Source of the DNA: Pterois miles
Taxonomy: Eukaryota; Chordata; Actinopteri; Perciformes; Scorpaenidae
Assembly (NCBI GenBank): GCA_947000775.1
Contig: CAMQGK010000638.1
Span: forward strand, 28,717,001 to 28,781,000
Length of the DNA: 64,000 nucleotides
Direction of reading: 5' to 3'
Part shown: in pieces, positions 1 through 10,759 of the stretch
Numbering within the stretch: the first letter of the stretch is position 1
How the letters are laid out: each line of letters starts with the position of its first letter
The notes under the pieces: model-generated
What the model was told of the DNA's origin: nothing
Database searches by the model: none
The model's input: the letters and a program-made list of their open reading frames with translations, nothing else
Position numbers and translations under genes: made by a program

Positions 1-1140
1 GGACAGACGAAACATGCGTATAACGTGTAGAACTAATTCATTGCATTTCATTTTCACATGTTTGAAGGAGGGACTGATGCTCTACTAACCATCTCCTCCA
101 GTGCTGATGTGCATGGTGAACTGATTTCATCCTTAACTTTTGGAAAAAAAAAAAAAAACGATAACAGAAAAAAAAGACTTCAAAAATACAAAAAAAAAAA
201 AAAAAAAAAAACATCATGTGATGGGGCACGTTCCCTTCCAGCTCAGCAAATTTCTGGTCACAACTCAGAACAACAGGAGGGCTGTTCCTGTTACCTCAGA
301 GAATGAATCACATATGTACTCATTCACCTACATTATGGGGCAGGTTCCCAAAACACATTTTCATTCCCATTTGGAGCCAATAAACACATCGTTTTAGTTA
401 GAATCATGCTTTGAGAAGAGTATCCCTTTTAACTCTGTAATACCATGTTATAAACTATCACTGCAAAAAATACTGCAATATGAATTTGCGGTCACACTGC
501 CCACCTCTGATTACCTCATTTTATTCCCTTTCATGCCAACATGTTCTGGAATGACACTAGAATATGCCTATATTTATTACATGAATATAGCTTTTATAGA
601 CCTAAATATAAAGATAAATTCATCATGAGTAAAGAACGAGTATTTTAGAATAGAGTATGAAATACATCACACAACGCAAGCTAGTTTGGTCATGGTCTAG
701 TTTTGCTCATGACATTAAGTGTCTCATGTTTTTTTTTTTTTATTTATATTTTTTACAGAGGGCTGATGGTGGAGGAAGTAAGGTGTGAGACTTCATCAAA
801 GACAAAGGTACTCGGCTCACGCATTCTCAAATAGAAAAAAACGATTTTAATACAATTCGTTCAACCTATTCGAGTGTGTGTTTTAAACTATTTATAGTTA
901 TTTATAATTATTTAATTCCCACTTTACTGTGTCAGTGGACTGATGTCATTCTGGGCGATACCTCCATTACTTATGCTTGGCAAACAATGTGTATATAACC
1001 TCAAATATGGTTACATAATATTTGTGACAAAGATATGTAAAGGAGGTAGCATCAGAATAGTGTCCAATATATTGAATATACAGATATAAATTTATTGAAT
1101 TAATTTACTCCCTAATGTTGCTATAGCCCCCAAAATTCCA
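1..1140. other. Intergenic, no gene seen
   Basis: AT-rich DNA with two adenine-rich tracts near 142-211 and a T-rich tract near 729-755. The short open frames here come from the homopolymer runs and show no domain. Nothing else is recognised. Confidence 0.6.
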
Positions 1141-1530
1141 GTGTGGATCAGGCTCTACATGTTTTACCACAGGCCGAGCAGCTGAATGGTTTCTCGTAGG
1201 GCTGTCCCAAATTCCATTCTTTGGGCTTCGAAGCGTCGATGAGAAATATTCAAAGGTATCTGAAGCTTTGCAGTGCTTGTTTCATGGGCTATTTGGGGAT
1301 TTACACATTATCATTACATAATTACATAAAAGAAACAAAAAACGAAGCATTGAGATACTGATCTGGAGGTCGAATACCTTGACATCTGTCGAACCTTTAA
1401 AGCTTCATTGATTCAGGTCAGCTCTAATTTCTCACCGGTGGGAATCCTCATGTGACTTTTTAAACTCTAGCGGCAAAAACTTTTACCACACTGAGAGCAT
1501 CTGTGAACTATTTTTTGACAGTAATAAGGA
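1141..1530 (-). pseudogene. Fossil zinc fingers beyond the stop of gene A
   Basis: On the minus strand this stretch continues the finger array of gene A in a shifted frame. Near 1450-1500 a finger reads CSQCGKSFCR, then a stop, then SLKSHMRIPTGEK. After a 230-bp insertion it resumes near 1189 as PFSCSACGKTC. So the gene once had at least one more cassette, lost through a frameshift, a stop codon and a transposon insertion. Seen directly in the sequence; that it is non-functional is inferred. Confidence 0.75.
1197..1426. mobile_element. Small hAT-like MITE inside a fossil finger
   Basis: The ends are imperfect inverted repeats: TAGGGCTGTCCCAAAT on the left, and TAGAGCTGACCTGAAT read inward from the right. 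The flanking octamers gtttctcg and atttctca agree at 6 of 8 bases and look like an aged 8-bp target duplication. Removing the element rejoins the two halves of a zinc finger (TGEK before it on the minus strand, PFSC after). No coding capacity. An 8-bp duplication with this TIR style suggests hAT; the class is inferred. Confidence 0.6.
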
Positions 1531-3563
1531 TCATGGGACTTCAGTCTCAGGTTCAGAAGAATCTCCAGTATCTGGTTCTGGACGTGTATCTGGATCAGAG
1601 TTCCTGGCTGGTTCTGGTTCTCCGCAGTTCTTTCCATTAGCTTCTGTCTCCATGTGTTCAGTTGAGCTGCAGGCTGGAGGCTCTGCCTCTCTGTTCTCAA
1701 TTTTAGAGTGATGAAGCTGTGAAAACTGACGACATTTATGTTTGTTGACTTGATGTCGGCAGGCAAATCTTTTGTCACAAACACTGCAATGGAATAGTTT
1801 CTCTCCTGTGTGAGTTAAGATGTGCCTCTTCAGATTTACCTTTGACAAAAATTGTTTCTCACAAAATGAACACCTGAAGGGTTTCTCTCCAGTGTGAATT
1901 CTCATGTGTATCTTCAGATATCCACTTTCATTGAAACCTTTACCACAAACTGAGCAGCTGAATGGTTTTTCCCCTGTGTGAATTCTCATATGCGTCTTCA
2001 GATGTCCACTTTCAGTAAAAGTCTTACCACAATCTGAGCAGCTGAATGGTTTCTCTCCTGTGTGGATTCTCATGTGTTTCTGTAAATCTCCACTCTGTGA
2101 AAAAGACTTATTACAAACTGAGCAGCTGAAAGGTTTCTCTCCTGTATGTGATCTCATATGTACCTTCAGAGTTCCCTTGTTTACATATCTTTTCCCACAT
2201 TCAGAGCAGCCAAATGGTTTCTCACCAGCACTACATCTGGAATCACAGACAGGAACGTCGTCATTATCTTGAGAGTTTAAACATGACTGAGGTTCGCTGG
2301 TCTCCTTCCAGTCATCACTGTCGTCAGTCTCAGGTTCAGAAGAGTCTCCAATTTTAGTATCTGGTTCTGGATGTCCATCTGAAACTGATTTCCTGGCTGG
2401 TTCTGGTCCTCCACAATCCTCTCCATCAGCTTCTGTTTTCATCTGTCCAGTTGAGCTGCTGGCTGGAGGCTCTGCCTCTTTGTTGTGAGGATGTGAGAAC
2501 TGATGACCAACACATTTATGTCTTTTGACCTGTGTACGCCAGGCAAATCTTTTGTCACAAACGGTGCAGCTGAATATTTTCTCTCCTGTGTGAGTTATCA
2601 TGTGACTCTTCAGATATGCTTTTGTCAAAAATATTGTATCACAAACCGAACAGCTAAAGGGTTTCTCTCCTGTATGGGTTACCGTGTGTCTCTTCAGATG
2701 TGCCTTTTCAAAGAATCGTTTTCCACAAACTGAGCAACTGAATGGTTTTTCTCCTGTGTGAATTCTCATGTGTTTCCGTAAACGTGCTCTCCATGCAAAA
2801 GATTTCTTGCAGACTGAGCAGCTGAAAGGTTTTTCTCCTGTATGATTTCTCATGTGTGTCTTCAGATACCCACTTTCAATGAAACCTTTACCGCAAACTG
2901 AACAGCTGAACGGTTTTTCTCCTGTATGGATTCTCATGTGTTTCTGCAAACATTCACTCCGTGTAAAAGATTTCATGCAAAAGGAGCAGCTGAAAGGTTT
3001 CTCTCCTGTATGAGATCTCATGTGTCTCTTCAGATCTGCCTTAAAGCCAAATCCTTTCCCACACTCAGAGCAGCAAAATGGTTTCTCACCAGCACTACAT
3101 CTGGAATTACTGACAGGAACTTTATCATTATTCAGAGAATTTAAACCTGACTGAGGTTCTCTGGTCTCCTTCCAGTCATCACTGTCGTCAGTCTCAGGTT
3201 CGGTAGAGTCTCCAAATTCATCATCGGTTTCTGGTTCTGGATGTCTATCTGGACCTGCTTTCCTGGCTGGTTCTGGTCCTCCACAGTCCTCTCCATCAGC
3301 TTCTGTTTCCATCTGTTCAGTTAGTCTTTGATGAAGCTGTGAGGACTGAGGTTTCTCTTCATCATCTTCTCTCTTCACAGGAACAGGAGTGAATGTGAAC
3401 TTGGTGATATCAGCCTCCTCCAGTCCTTGAAGCTGTTCTCTCTCCTGACTGGTCCAGAGTTCCTCCTGTTCCTCTTTAATGTGTGGGGGCTCTGGGTCCT
3501 CCTGGTCCAGACTGGAGCTCCACTCCTGCTGCTCTTCTTCACCAACAATCACTTTTTGTACAT
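1531..3563 (-). CDS. Gene A exon 2: 13-finger C2H2 protein
   Basis: Main exon of a two-exon C2H2 zinc-finger gene, a probable nuclear DNA-binding regulator. The acceptor ends CAG before base 3563 and continues phase 1 as D-V-Q-K-V-I-V-G-E-E-E. The acidic N-part carries IKEE and VKRE motifs. Cassette one has seven fingers from about residue 225, opening with CSECGKGFGFK and closing with FAWRTQVKRHKCVG. A second acidic spacer of about 90 residues then leads to six more fingers, closing with FACRHQVNKHKC. The protein ends in a third spacer that stops at EPETEVP, followed by dead fingers. With exon 1 at 7612-7804 the model gives about 741 residues. Linkers are TGEKPF throughout. Target and function are unknown; the splice is inferred from phase and sites. 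Confidence 0.88.
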
Positions 3564-4220
3564 CTGAAGGTAAAACTGAAACACAAACAAACAGCCATTA
3601 ATATGAATCTTACTAATACATTACTATTCAGCAAAATTCACTCTGATTCAAGTTCACAATGACATCATCTGGTTTGCTTTGGGTCCCCAACGTCCATCAT
3701 ACCATAAGATGCAACCTCATTACATTAAATTAAATTGAATAATAATATAAAATAAAAATAATAATCTATATGGCAACTTACATTTTTACTTATGATTATG
3801 CCATGGTCTGGGTGAATACCTGATTCTGACTGGCTGCAGGCTGTGCATTAAATCCTGATTATAGACATCTACTAAGTAGTTACATAGGGCCCCTCATTAG
3901 TTTGTGATATCTTGATACTGATTTGGGGACAACAACATAGCTGGATAGCTAGCTAGTCTTATCGTTAAACACACTGTCAAATGATATTATCATAATTACA
4001 CTGTTACACTGTACTGTACGCAATGTTATTGACTTTGAATCCCGTTAGCACAACGTTCATAAAGGTTCTATGAGTTGAGCAGACTAGAAATATCTCCCAC
4101 TGCTAAGTTGTATCTCAGGTTCATCCTATTTGCTTGAGTAGTGAACTACGTTTACATTGCCTGAAAACCTTATGGCTTGTGAAAAACTTTAGATTGCAGT
4201 TGCAAAATGCATGAAAAAAT

Positions 4221-4716
4221 TGCAGGCTGGCTGAGATTTCTGAACTCTGTCGCAAGATGGATACCAACTTGGAGAAGTTGCCAGCTCGGCTCGGCTGAAT
4301 TTGGCCATCAAATTTGGATATTATAATGTCTTATTATGTTGCTATGTGCAGAGGTGTTTTTTTCCAGATCCCACACTGTGCCCCCTACAGGAGCCTAGTC
4401 TGGGAGTTGCTTTTTCCCTCTTCTTCCTTCCCTCTTGTTGTCCTTTTTCTCATCTAAGAAAATGGGGCGCCGCCCGGGTGGCGACCCACAATCCTCCCAC
4501 TCCTGTCCTCCCCCTGTTATATGTCATTGTCTTTTTATGTTTCTTGAACGGGATGTAACTGAAAGATAATTTCCCTCCAGGGATTGATAGAGGCTCATCT
4601 CAAATCGCAGGCTAGCTGAGATTTTTTAACTGTCGCAAGATGGATACCAACTTGGAGAAGTTATCAGCTAGGCTCTGCTGAATTTGGCCATTGAATTTGG
4701 ATTTATTTGGAACTTA
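4221..4716. repeat. Pair of ~100-bp direct repeats in intron A
   Basis: Two copies starting at about 4221 and 4617 share a core that includes caagatggataccaacttgg, with roughly 90% identity by eye. Between them lie about 300 bases that end in a LINE-like 3' motif (ttccctccagggattgatag). This could be a local duplication around a retroposed fragment. No coding content. Confidence 0.6.
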
Positions 4717-5030
4717 GCCACCAGGAGACTCAGAGAGACTTAAAGCAGGCGGAAAATTACAGTGTCGGCTTGGCTGTTATGCCGACAAGATGCTCCGTCC
4801 CGGATAGAATCCCGGATGTCCTGGAGTTAACGGCCATGTATGAGGATGTGGATTAAACTAATGTTACAGTCTGTGAATTATTTCAGATATTTTTCTTGCG
4901 CCACACTGATTCAAAAATACATTTACCAGTGATTCTTAACTGTATTAAGCATGACTATGTTTAAAGTAAAAATACAGATTCTCCAATTCAGTGCTAACAT
5001 TGTTAACGAAACAAACTTAATTTAGACAAA

Positions 5031-5360
5031 GAAGAAGAAGAAGAAGAAGAAGATCTACCTTTATTAGTCCAAATGGGGAAATAATTTACACTCTGTTGAA
5101 CTATACATGGTACATGAGACCTGAAACACACATACATGCAGTAATGGAGAGATGTAGAGTGAGGGGGCTGCTCCTGAAAGCGCCCCGAGCAGTTGGGGGT
5201 TTGGTGCCTTGCTCAGGGGCACCTCGGCAGTGCCCAAGAGGTAAACTGGCACCTCTCCAGCTACCAGTTCACACTCAGTTTTTGGTCCATGTCGGGACTT
5301 GAACCGGTGACCCTCCGGTTCCCAAGCCAACTCCCTACAGACTGAGCTACTGCCGCCCCC
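5031..5360 (-). mobile_element. tRNA-derived SINE with (TTC)n tail, copy 1
   Basis: On the minus strand it starts GGGGGCGGCAGTAGCTCAGT (A-box-like) and holds a B-box-like GGTTCAAGTCCCG. Next come a central block with GAGCAAGGCACC, a LINE-like tail with GGACTAATAAAGG, and TTC repeats. The layout resembles fish V-type SINEs; that family name is a tentative memory. It lies in intron A. Confidence 0.85.
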
Positions 5361-5832
5361 AAAAAAGTGAGTTGTTTCATGGTACTCAGGTGAGAGATCA
5401 ATTTAAGAACCTGTTTAAATTCAGTTTCACCCCTTTAGGGCCTCAGATACAGGAAGACTTCCAGAAGTGGTTGTTGTTGCCTCCATTCCTTGTTGCCCTA
5501 GTTAACTCTGTTAAATGAACACCCTCCCACAGTCTGGAGAGGTTTCCTGTCCCGTCGTTATGGCTGCTGATGGAGGCATCCTCCACTAAACATGCCTTGT
5601 TGACAGCTCTTGTTCATCCCCCCACTTCATTTTAATTCCTCACCATTTTCTAAAAATGATCTCATTAAGTCAACTTGGAGTAGCTGTAAGTAATCTAAAG
5701 CAATTCTGGTCTACAGAACATTTCTTTCTTGGCTCCATTGTTTGCTAATCCAGGTTTTCATCCTTCTCTGATTGTTCTCCTCGTGGTCCAAATCTGGCAT
5801 TGACACATTTGGTGACCTACAGTATACATCAA

Positions 5833-6560
5833 CTAGGGATGCTAATTTAGAAACATTTTCTCAACTAACAACCAACCCTTGTTAACTGATTATTAACTGT
5901 TAACCGTTAGAAAATTAAATAATAAAATAAATAATAAATAAATAATAAAAAATTGAATTTCCCCTCGTGGGACTAATAAAGGACTATCTTCTTCTTCTTC
6001 TTCTTCTTCTAGGAGAGTTACTGTAGCAGCCACGGTGATGCGTTCACTGTCTCCAGTTCACTATCAGAAGAGTCACGGTGCTGTGTGTGGTGTTGTGGAC
6101 ATGTAGCCACTTTCCCAGTAAAAGTCTCCACCACACATTTAGTTTAGTTTAGCAGGTTGTCAGCTGTGTGTCTGCCCAGATTAACGATAGTGACTGTCCG
6201 ACAAACAGTGTGTGTGTTTGTGCTACAGACTTTGTGCTAGCAGCTGCTAGCTGCTAGCATTGCCGGTGGCTTCGTGCCCACTGTAGCGCAACTTGAGTGA
6301 GTTTCCGACAGACCGTGTGTGTGTGTGGCGGCAGTGAGTGTGGGTTTGTTGGTGGTGTTGTAGCTGTGAACGTAGCTGTGAACGCGTAGCTGTAGCAGAC
6401 AGTGTGTGTACAGTTTATTTGTCGGTGAATAAATGCTACGAGGCTACAAGCTACAACTCCTCAGCTGGAAGTCCAGAGCCAACTTCCTGTATCTGCGCCG
6501 GCTCTCTCTTAAGGTGGACCAGCTTTTCTCCTTAAACTGACGAGCCACTCCTCTTAGTTT
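5833..6560 (+). mobile_element. Degraded DNA-transposon fragment with nested SINE tail
   Basis: It starts TAGGGATGCTAATTTAG and runs into a 'ttgttaactgattattaactg' block, then a single copy of the unit that is tandemly expanded at 35190-35725, and ends near 'aaggtggaccagcttttctcc'. The same order is found at 34985-36815 and, truncated, at 18755-19185. A SINE 3' tail of the (TTC)n type is nested at 5947-6010. No transposase is seen. The class is uncertain; hAT-like is a guess from the end sequence. Confidence 0.5.
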
Positions 6561-7427
6561 TTCAAAGTAATTTATTCTAATAAAGACTGATTGCTCCAAA
6601 AGCAACAAACTGATGTTTAAAATGTTTGATTTCCATTGACTGCAATGGTTCACGAGGAGAGAATACAAAATACTGTCAAAAATACTGTTTTTGAGATCAA
6701 ACTCCCCTCCATCAACCATGACCTCAACATTTAGTCATTTATTTTCATGAACACTGAAGCTTTACTTAGAGAGAATTCACAGAAGCTGTGTACAGTTCTG
6801 TTTGCACTAAAAGATTCTGATTCCAGGCTGAATCGTCGGATTAATTACTACAATTTCTTTGATGGAAGTTGTAAAACTGTAGCATGTACGGCTCATTTGA
6901 TATGAATTTTCAGTTTTAAACTTTAGCCGTTTGCTGTAGCGCCACCATCAAGACCGCTGGCCCACAAAGCCAGCTGAGGAAGTTTAGTATAGGACTGGAC
7001 CCATGTCCAAGTCTGGTTTGTTTCCATGCATGGGAGGCAGATTTCTGAGCAGGAAGAAGAACAAGATGAAGAAGAAGAAAAGAAGAAGATGCAGCAGCAG
7101 AAGAAGAATATTGACAAGAACAAGAGGGAACAGCAGCATCGCTCTAATTAAAGGATAAGAAAATATGGTGCAGCCCTAAGGTGAAGCAGTAGAGCTGGGC
7201 TTCGAAGATGGATGTCTACAGTTGTGACTTACCATCTTCTTGGGACAGGTGTGTTTGGTGCGGCTCGGCCATGAGGAGGTAGTCAACAGCATAATCAGAC
7301 AGGTGTGTTGGAGGTCTAACCTCCCTGGGAGGTCTCCGGTGTACCACTTGTGAACGGGCTCCAACATCAGTATCCTCAGGTTCCATTATCTTCAGTAATT
7401 ACTGGATCTGGCTTCAAGGACCACCTG
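6561..7427. other. Intron A, no recognised feature
   Basis: Holds a GAAGAA-rich stretch near 7050-7110 whose antisense reads as a Phe/Ser-rich frame. No family recognised. Confidence 0.5.
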
Positions 7428-7512
7428 GAACCAGAATCAGAATCAGCTTTAACAGCCAAGTGTGAACACATACAAGGAATTTGACTTCGGTATATTGCTG
7501 CTTTCAATGTAC
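7428..7512 (-). mobile_element. L2-like LINE tail fragment
   Basis: Contains the run 'aatcagaatcagctttaaca', then 'ccaagtgtgaacacatacaaggaatttgac'. This is a very common 3' piece of fish L2-type LINEs, recognised from memory. Short and without coding content. Confidence 0.55.
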
Positions 7513-7603
7513 TGACAGAAAAATACCTGAAACGCGCCATAAGACCGGATGTTGTTTTTAATGCGCGTTTACCCCCAAAATAGTAATAAAGGTACAATAT
7601 TTA

Positions 7604-8058
7604 GAACCAACCTGCTCTGTGGAGCCGAAGCTGAGGGCTGAAAACAGCGTCCAGTAGTTTCCGTTGTCGCTCGTTCTCCTCTTTGGATCGAGAAAGTTCC
7701 TCCTCGTACTCTGCTATCGTTCTTTCAAACAGCCCAAATATCTCTTCAGCAGCCGCAGTTAGTCGCTGCTTCACCAACGCTCTCAGCATTTGGACTTTAC
7801 TCATTTTCACACGACGACAGAAACTTTTTCTCCACTCAGACTCCGTCAGAAACACTGTTTGCTCTCCATCAAACAGCCACTCTGACTAGCGCTGTGTTGC
7901 TAACCAGCTAGCATGCTAAGCTAACTTCAGTAGCTCTGTAGGCTACCGGGAGATGAGTCAGAGGTAAAACATTCACAACAAAAGGTGAAGAGCACAAAGT
8001 CCATTCAGACAGGTTTATCCGGACATACAGAGGCTCTGATGGATCAGGACTGCTGGAG
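7604..8058 (-). repeat. Left arm of a 455-bp inverted repeat (exon 1 block of gene A)
   Basis: The reverse complement of this segment matches 9277-9731 without a difference that I could find. It covers eight intron bases, exon 1 and about 250 bases of 5' flank. The same block, with a 9-bp deletion, occurs at 19801-20232, and a shorter copy at 12740-13035. The match stops abruptly on both sides, which suggests recent duplication or gene conversion. Confidence 0.9.
7612..7804 (-). CDS. Gene A exon 1: N-terminal coiled-coil-like domain
   Basis: Encodes 64 residues plus one base, starting MSKVQMLRALVKQRLTAAAE and ending LHRA, with donor CAG|GTTGGTT. The ATG at 7804 has an AAAATGA context. An upstream in-frame stretch exists but has no ATG. 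Charged heptad-like text (EYEEELSRSKEENERQRKLL) suggests a coiled coil for dimerisation. The phase-1 end joins exactly to the DVQ start of exon 2 at 3563 across a 4.05-kb intron. I do not recognise this N-domain as KRAB, SCAN or BTB. It is the usual first exon of percomorph ZF genes annotated by similarity, as I recall. Transcription was not observed. Confidence 0.85.
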
Positions 8059-8118
8059 CTCACACACACTTTCTCTACACAACAAAGAGACTCTGCTAAC
8101 AGACATGTTTCTGCTGGA

Positions 8119-8173
8119 CGCCATCTTGATCAGATAGAGTCAAGTTAGCCTCAGTGAAGAATACTACTTCCGG
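8119..8173 (-). promoter_or_regulatory. Candidate promoter of gene A: ETS + YY1 motifs
   Basis: On the minus strand CCGGAAGT (8166-8173) is followed 38 bases later by AAGATGGCG (8119-8127). The order is the same for gene B (9189-9218) and gene C (20274-20325). YY1-type sites often lie at the start of transcription, so initiation near 8120 is inferred. Confidence 0.55.
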
Positions 8174-9188
8174 TGTAGTTGCTGATCTTCAAAATAAAAG
8201 TCCAGAAGCGTTATTGAAGTTAAAGGCTTCCTCAGAAACACGCAGGAAAAGAAATGATTAAAATAAACTTTTAAAACATTCATTGAGATTGAAGCTTCAT
8301 TCTTGAACTTGGAAACAAAAGCTCGAAATCATTTCTCAACAAAACCCAGAGAGCGTTTTTCCAGTGAAAAGACGTTCAAAATTGGTTCAAAGGTGAAAGT
8401 TTTTTCATCGACTTTTCAAAGACATTAATAGTCTGTTCCTATTTCGCAATAGTGAAATTTGTCACTGACATTTATTTGACATTTGCCAGCCCCTTCCATT
8501 GGACTGCAAAATATGAATGGTAGTCAACAGAAAGAGACATCAGAAAATCTCAGTTTGTTGTAAAACTGTTGAAGTATCAGACTATGAAAATATGTCACTA
8601 GAAAGGGGACACAGCCTAAAGTCGAAGCTCTTGTCTTTGTTTTGTACTGTGATGAACTCACACCAGCAATAGGTCTGATCCTTCTTTCTCTTCCCAGCTG
8701 ATAAAGAGACGAGGCGTCACTGATAAAACACATCAGGTCAGATAATGGTTCATCTGGGACTGGAACAGAGCTATTTTAGCAATAGAATAAAACACACACA
8801 CACACACAAAGACACAAGGTTGGCACAACTCTGTATTTACAAATCTCTACGTAACTGTGCGTACTGCGTATTGTATTAAAAATACAATAAAATAGAATTA
8901 AAGATGTAATTTTGCAAATAATGTTTTTCTTCAGTCTGTTACATCTTAAAAACATCTTTTACAAGTGTGGCTATTAGAAACGCACCCTTAGATCAACACA
9001 GTATTTCACTATTTCTAGGTGGAATTCAGCATGAATCTAAGTGTGTGGAACTCCATTGGACTCATTTATGTTTCCAGCACCTGAGGTAAAACAGGTGGAG
9101 AACTTGTTGATAGTGCAATACCTAAGTGTAGGAATCGCCTCAGGAAATCCTTGCTGCTTTTATTTTGAACTACAGAAATTCGAATGCA

Positions 9189-9218
9189 CCGGAAGTGGGG
9201 TCGCACAATAAGATGGCG
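9189..9218 (+). promoter_or_regulatory. Candidate promoter of gene B: ETS + YY1 motifs
   Basis: CCGGAAGT at 9189-9196 is followed by AAGATGGCG at 9210-9218, about 310 bases before the ATG. The motifs lie outside the 455-bp homogenised block, so their sharing with gene A is not explained by that block alone. Confidence 0.55.
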
Positions 9219-9276
9219 TCTCGTTGTAACGATGAGTACATTGTGTTGTCATTTATGCTGATCATAATGATTTAAT

Positions 9277-9731
9277 CTCCAGCAGTCCTGATCCATCAGA
9301 GCCTCTGTATGTCCGGATAAACCTGTCTGAATGGACTTTGTGCTCTTCACCTTTTGTTGTGAATGTTTTACCTCTGACTCATCTCCCGGTAGCCTACAGA
9401 GCTACTGAAGTTAGCTTAGCATGCTAGCTGGTTAGCAACACAGCGCTAGTCAGAGTGGCTGTTTGATGGAGAGCAAACAGTGTTTCTGACGGAGTCTGAG
9501 TGGAGAAAAAGTTTCTGTCGTCGTGTGAAAATGAGTAAAGTCCAAATGCTGAGAGCGTTGGTGAAGCAGCGACTAACTGCGGCTGCTGAAGAGATATTTG
9601 GGCTGTTTGAAAGAACGATAGCAGAGTACGAGGAGGAACTTTCTCGATCCAAAGAGGAGAACGAGCGACAACGGAAACTACTGGACGCTGTTTTCAGCCC
9701 TCAGCTTCGGCTCCACAGAGCAGGTTGGTTC
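9277..9731 (+). repeat. Right arm of the 455-bp inverted repeat (exon 1 block of gene B)
   Basis: Mirror copy of 7604-8058 with the same length and, by eye, the same bases. The two arms are separated by about 1.2 kb of unlike sequence holding both promoters, so genes A and B are transcribed away from each other. Confidence 0.9.
9531..9723 (+). CDS. Gene B exon 1: N-terminal coiled-coil-like domain
   Basis: Same 64-residue domain as exon 1 of gene A, starting MSKVQMLRAL with donor CAG|GTTGGTT after LHRA. It ends in phase 1, matching the acceptor at 10760. The intron is 1036 bases. The nucleotide sequence appears identical to the gene A exon, which points to very recent homogenisation. Confidence 0.87.
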
Positions 9732-10759
9732 AGTCCATTTTAAATGAACTGTGTTTCGGTTTATTGGTTTGTCTGGTCGTGTGGTGCCTAATGGACTTCC
9801 GACATGCCTTCAAGTGGTGAAGGAAATGCAAAGACACAATGACAAAGGAGAAAGATGAGGTCATTGAGAATCTCAACATTTTCTCAGACATTTATAAAAT
9901 TACCAAGAAAAAACATTATATGACTAAAAATTACAATATACTACACAATATTAACTTATTATGCACGTCACAAGTCGTGAATTCTGAGCTTTCAGAAACT
10001 TTCCACTTAACAACTTGTAAACACTGTAAACACAACCCCATTTGAAGGCACCGTTATTAACCACAGCTGTTGAAAGCAGGAAAGAGACTATGGAGCTTCC
10101 TCATCCTTGACAGTTTGAGGTTTTGTCCTCTTGGCTACAGAGCACCGACTCGTTTCAGATCTGATACCGATACCTGGGCTTTGGGTATGGGGTGATACCG
10201 ATGACTGATCCGATATCAGCGTTATGTGTCAGTGTGTGGAACTGACTGGGATCATACTGTTATGTGTAAGACAACATCAGGCTGGATTTAAACATCTAAT
10301 TCCTGACTTTGTAAAACAACATTAACAAATAATATCTAGATATAAATTTACTGAATTGTCATTTATTATTAAAATAATAAATCCTACACCAACAACTTGG
10401 TAAAATCTTCAGAGTTTTCAGGAATTACAAGCAACAGATTGCTCAAAACAGGAATTGATCCCATATATAATGTATATTAAGTTCATTTCCATGTGTGTAG
10501 CATGTATGACTGTATTGGCCCCATTGTCACTGATATCCGATCCAGCTATATGACTCAGTATCAGACTGGTACAGGAGTGCACATCAACCATCTGAAGCTG
10601 AACTGTGTCGTACTCACTGCCAGTCTCCTCCCTGAGGGTGTTGATTTCGGCAGGTTCCATCCTCCATATAATGATCTGTAGAAGTTTGATAAGGAGTTTT
10701 TGAGCTGTGATGTGAATGAACAACAACATTTCTCTGTGTATGTTTCCTGTTTCCTGTAG

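Noticed and set aside
134..306. Lys-rich open frames near the left edge
   Set aside because: They come from the poly-A tracts.
1531..1784. Alternative frame joining the fossil fingers to gene A
   Set aside because: It overlaps the true frame by a shift and then meets a stop in the finger; no splice sites bridge it.
2060..3144. Several plus-strand frames over gene A fingers
   Set aside because: Finger repeats give open antisense frames rich in Cys and Phe. The same pattern recurs over every ZF exon and has no domain of its own.
9446..9652. 68-codon frame antisense to exon 1, seen identically at all copies
   Set aside because: Recurs only because exon 1 is homogenised; no ATG context or splice logic supports it.
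10140..10560. Possible DNA transposon in intron B
   Set aside because: Shares 'gatatcagtgacaat'-type text with intron F and has 'gatccgatatcag' motifs like a hAT end, but no paired ends could be fixed, so it is not called.
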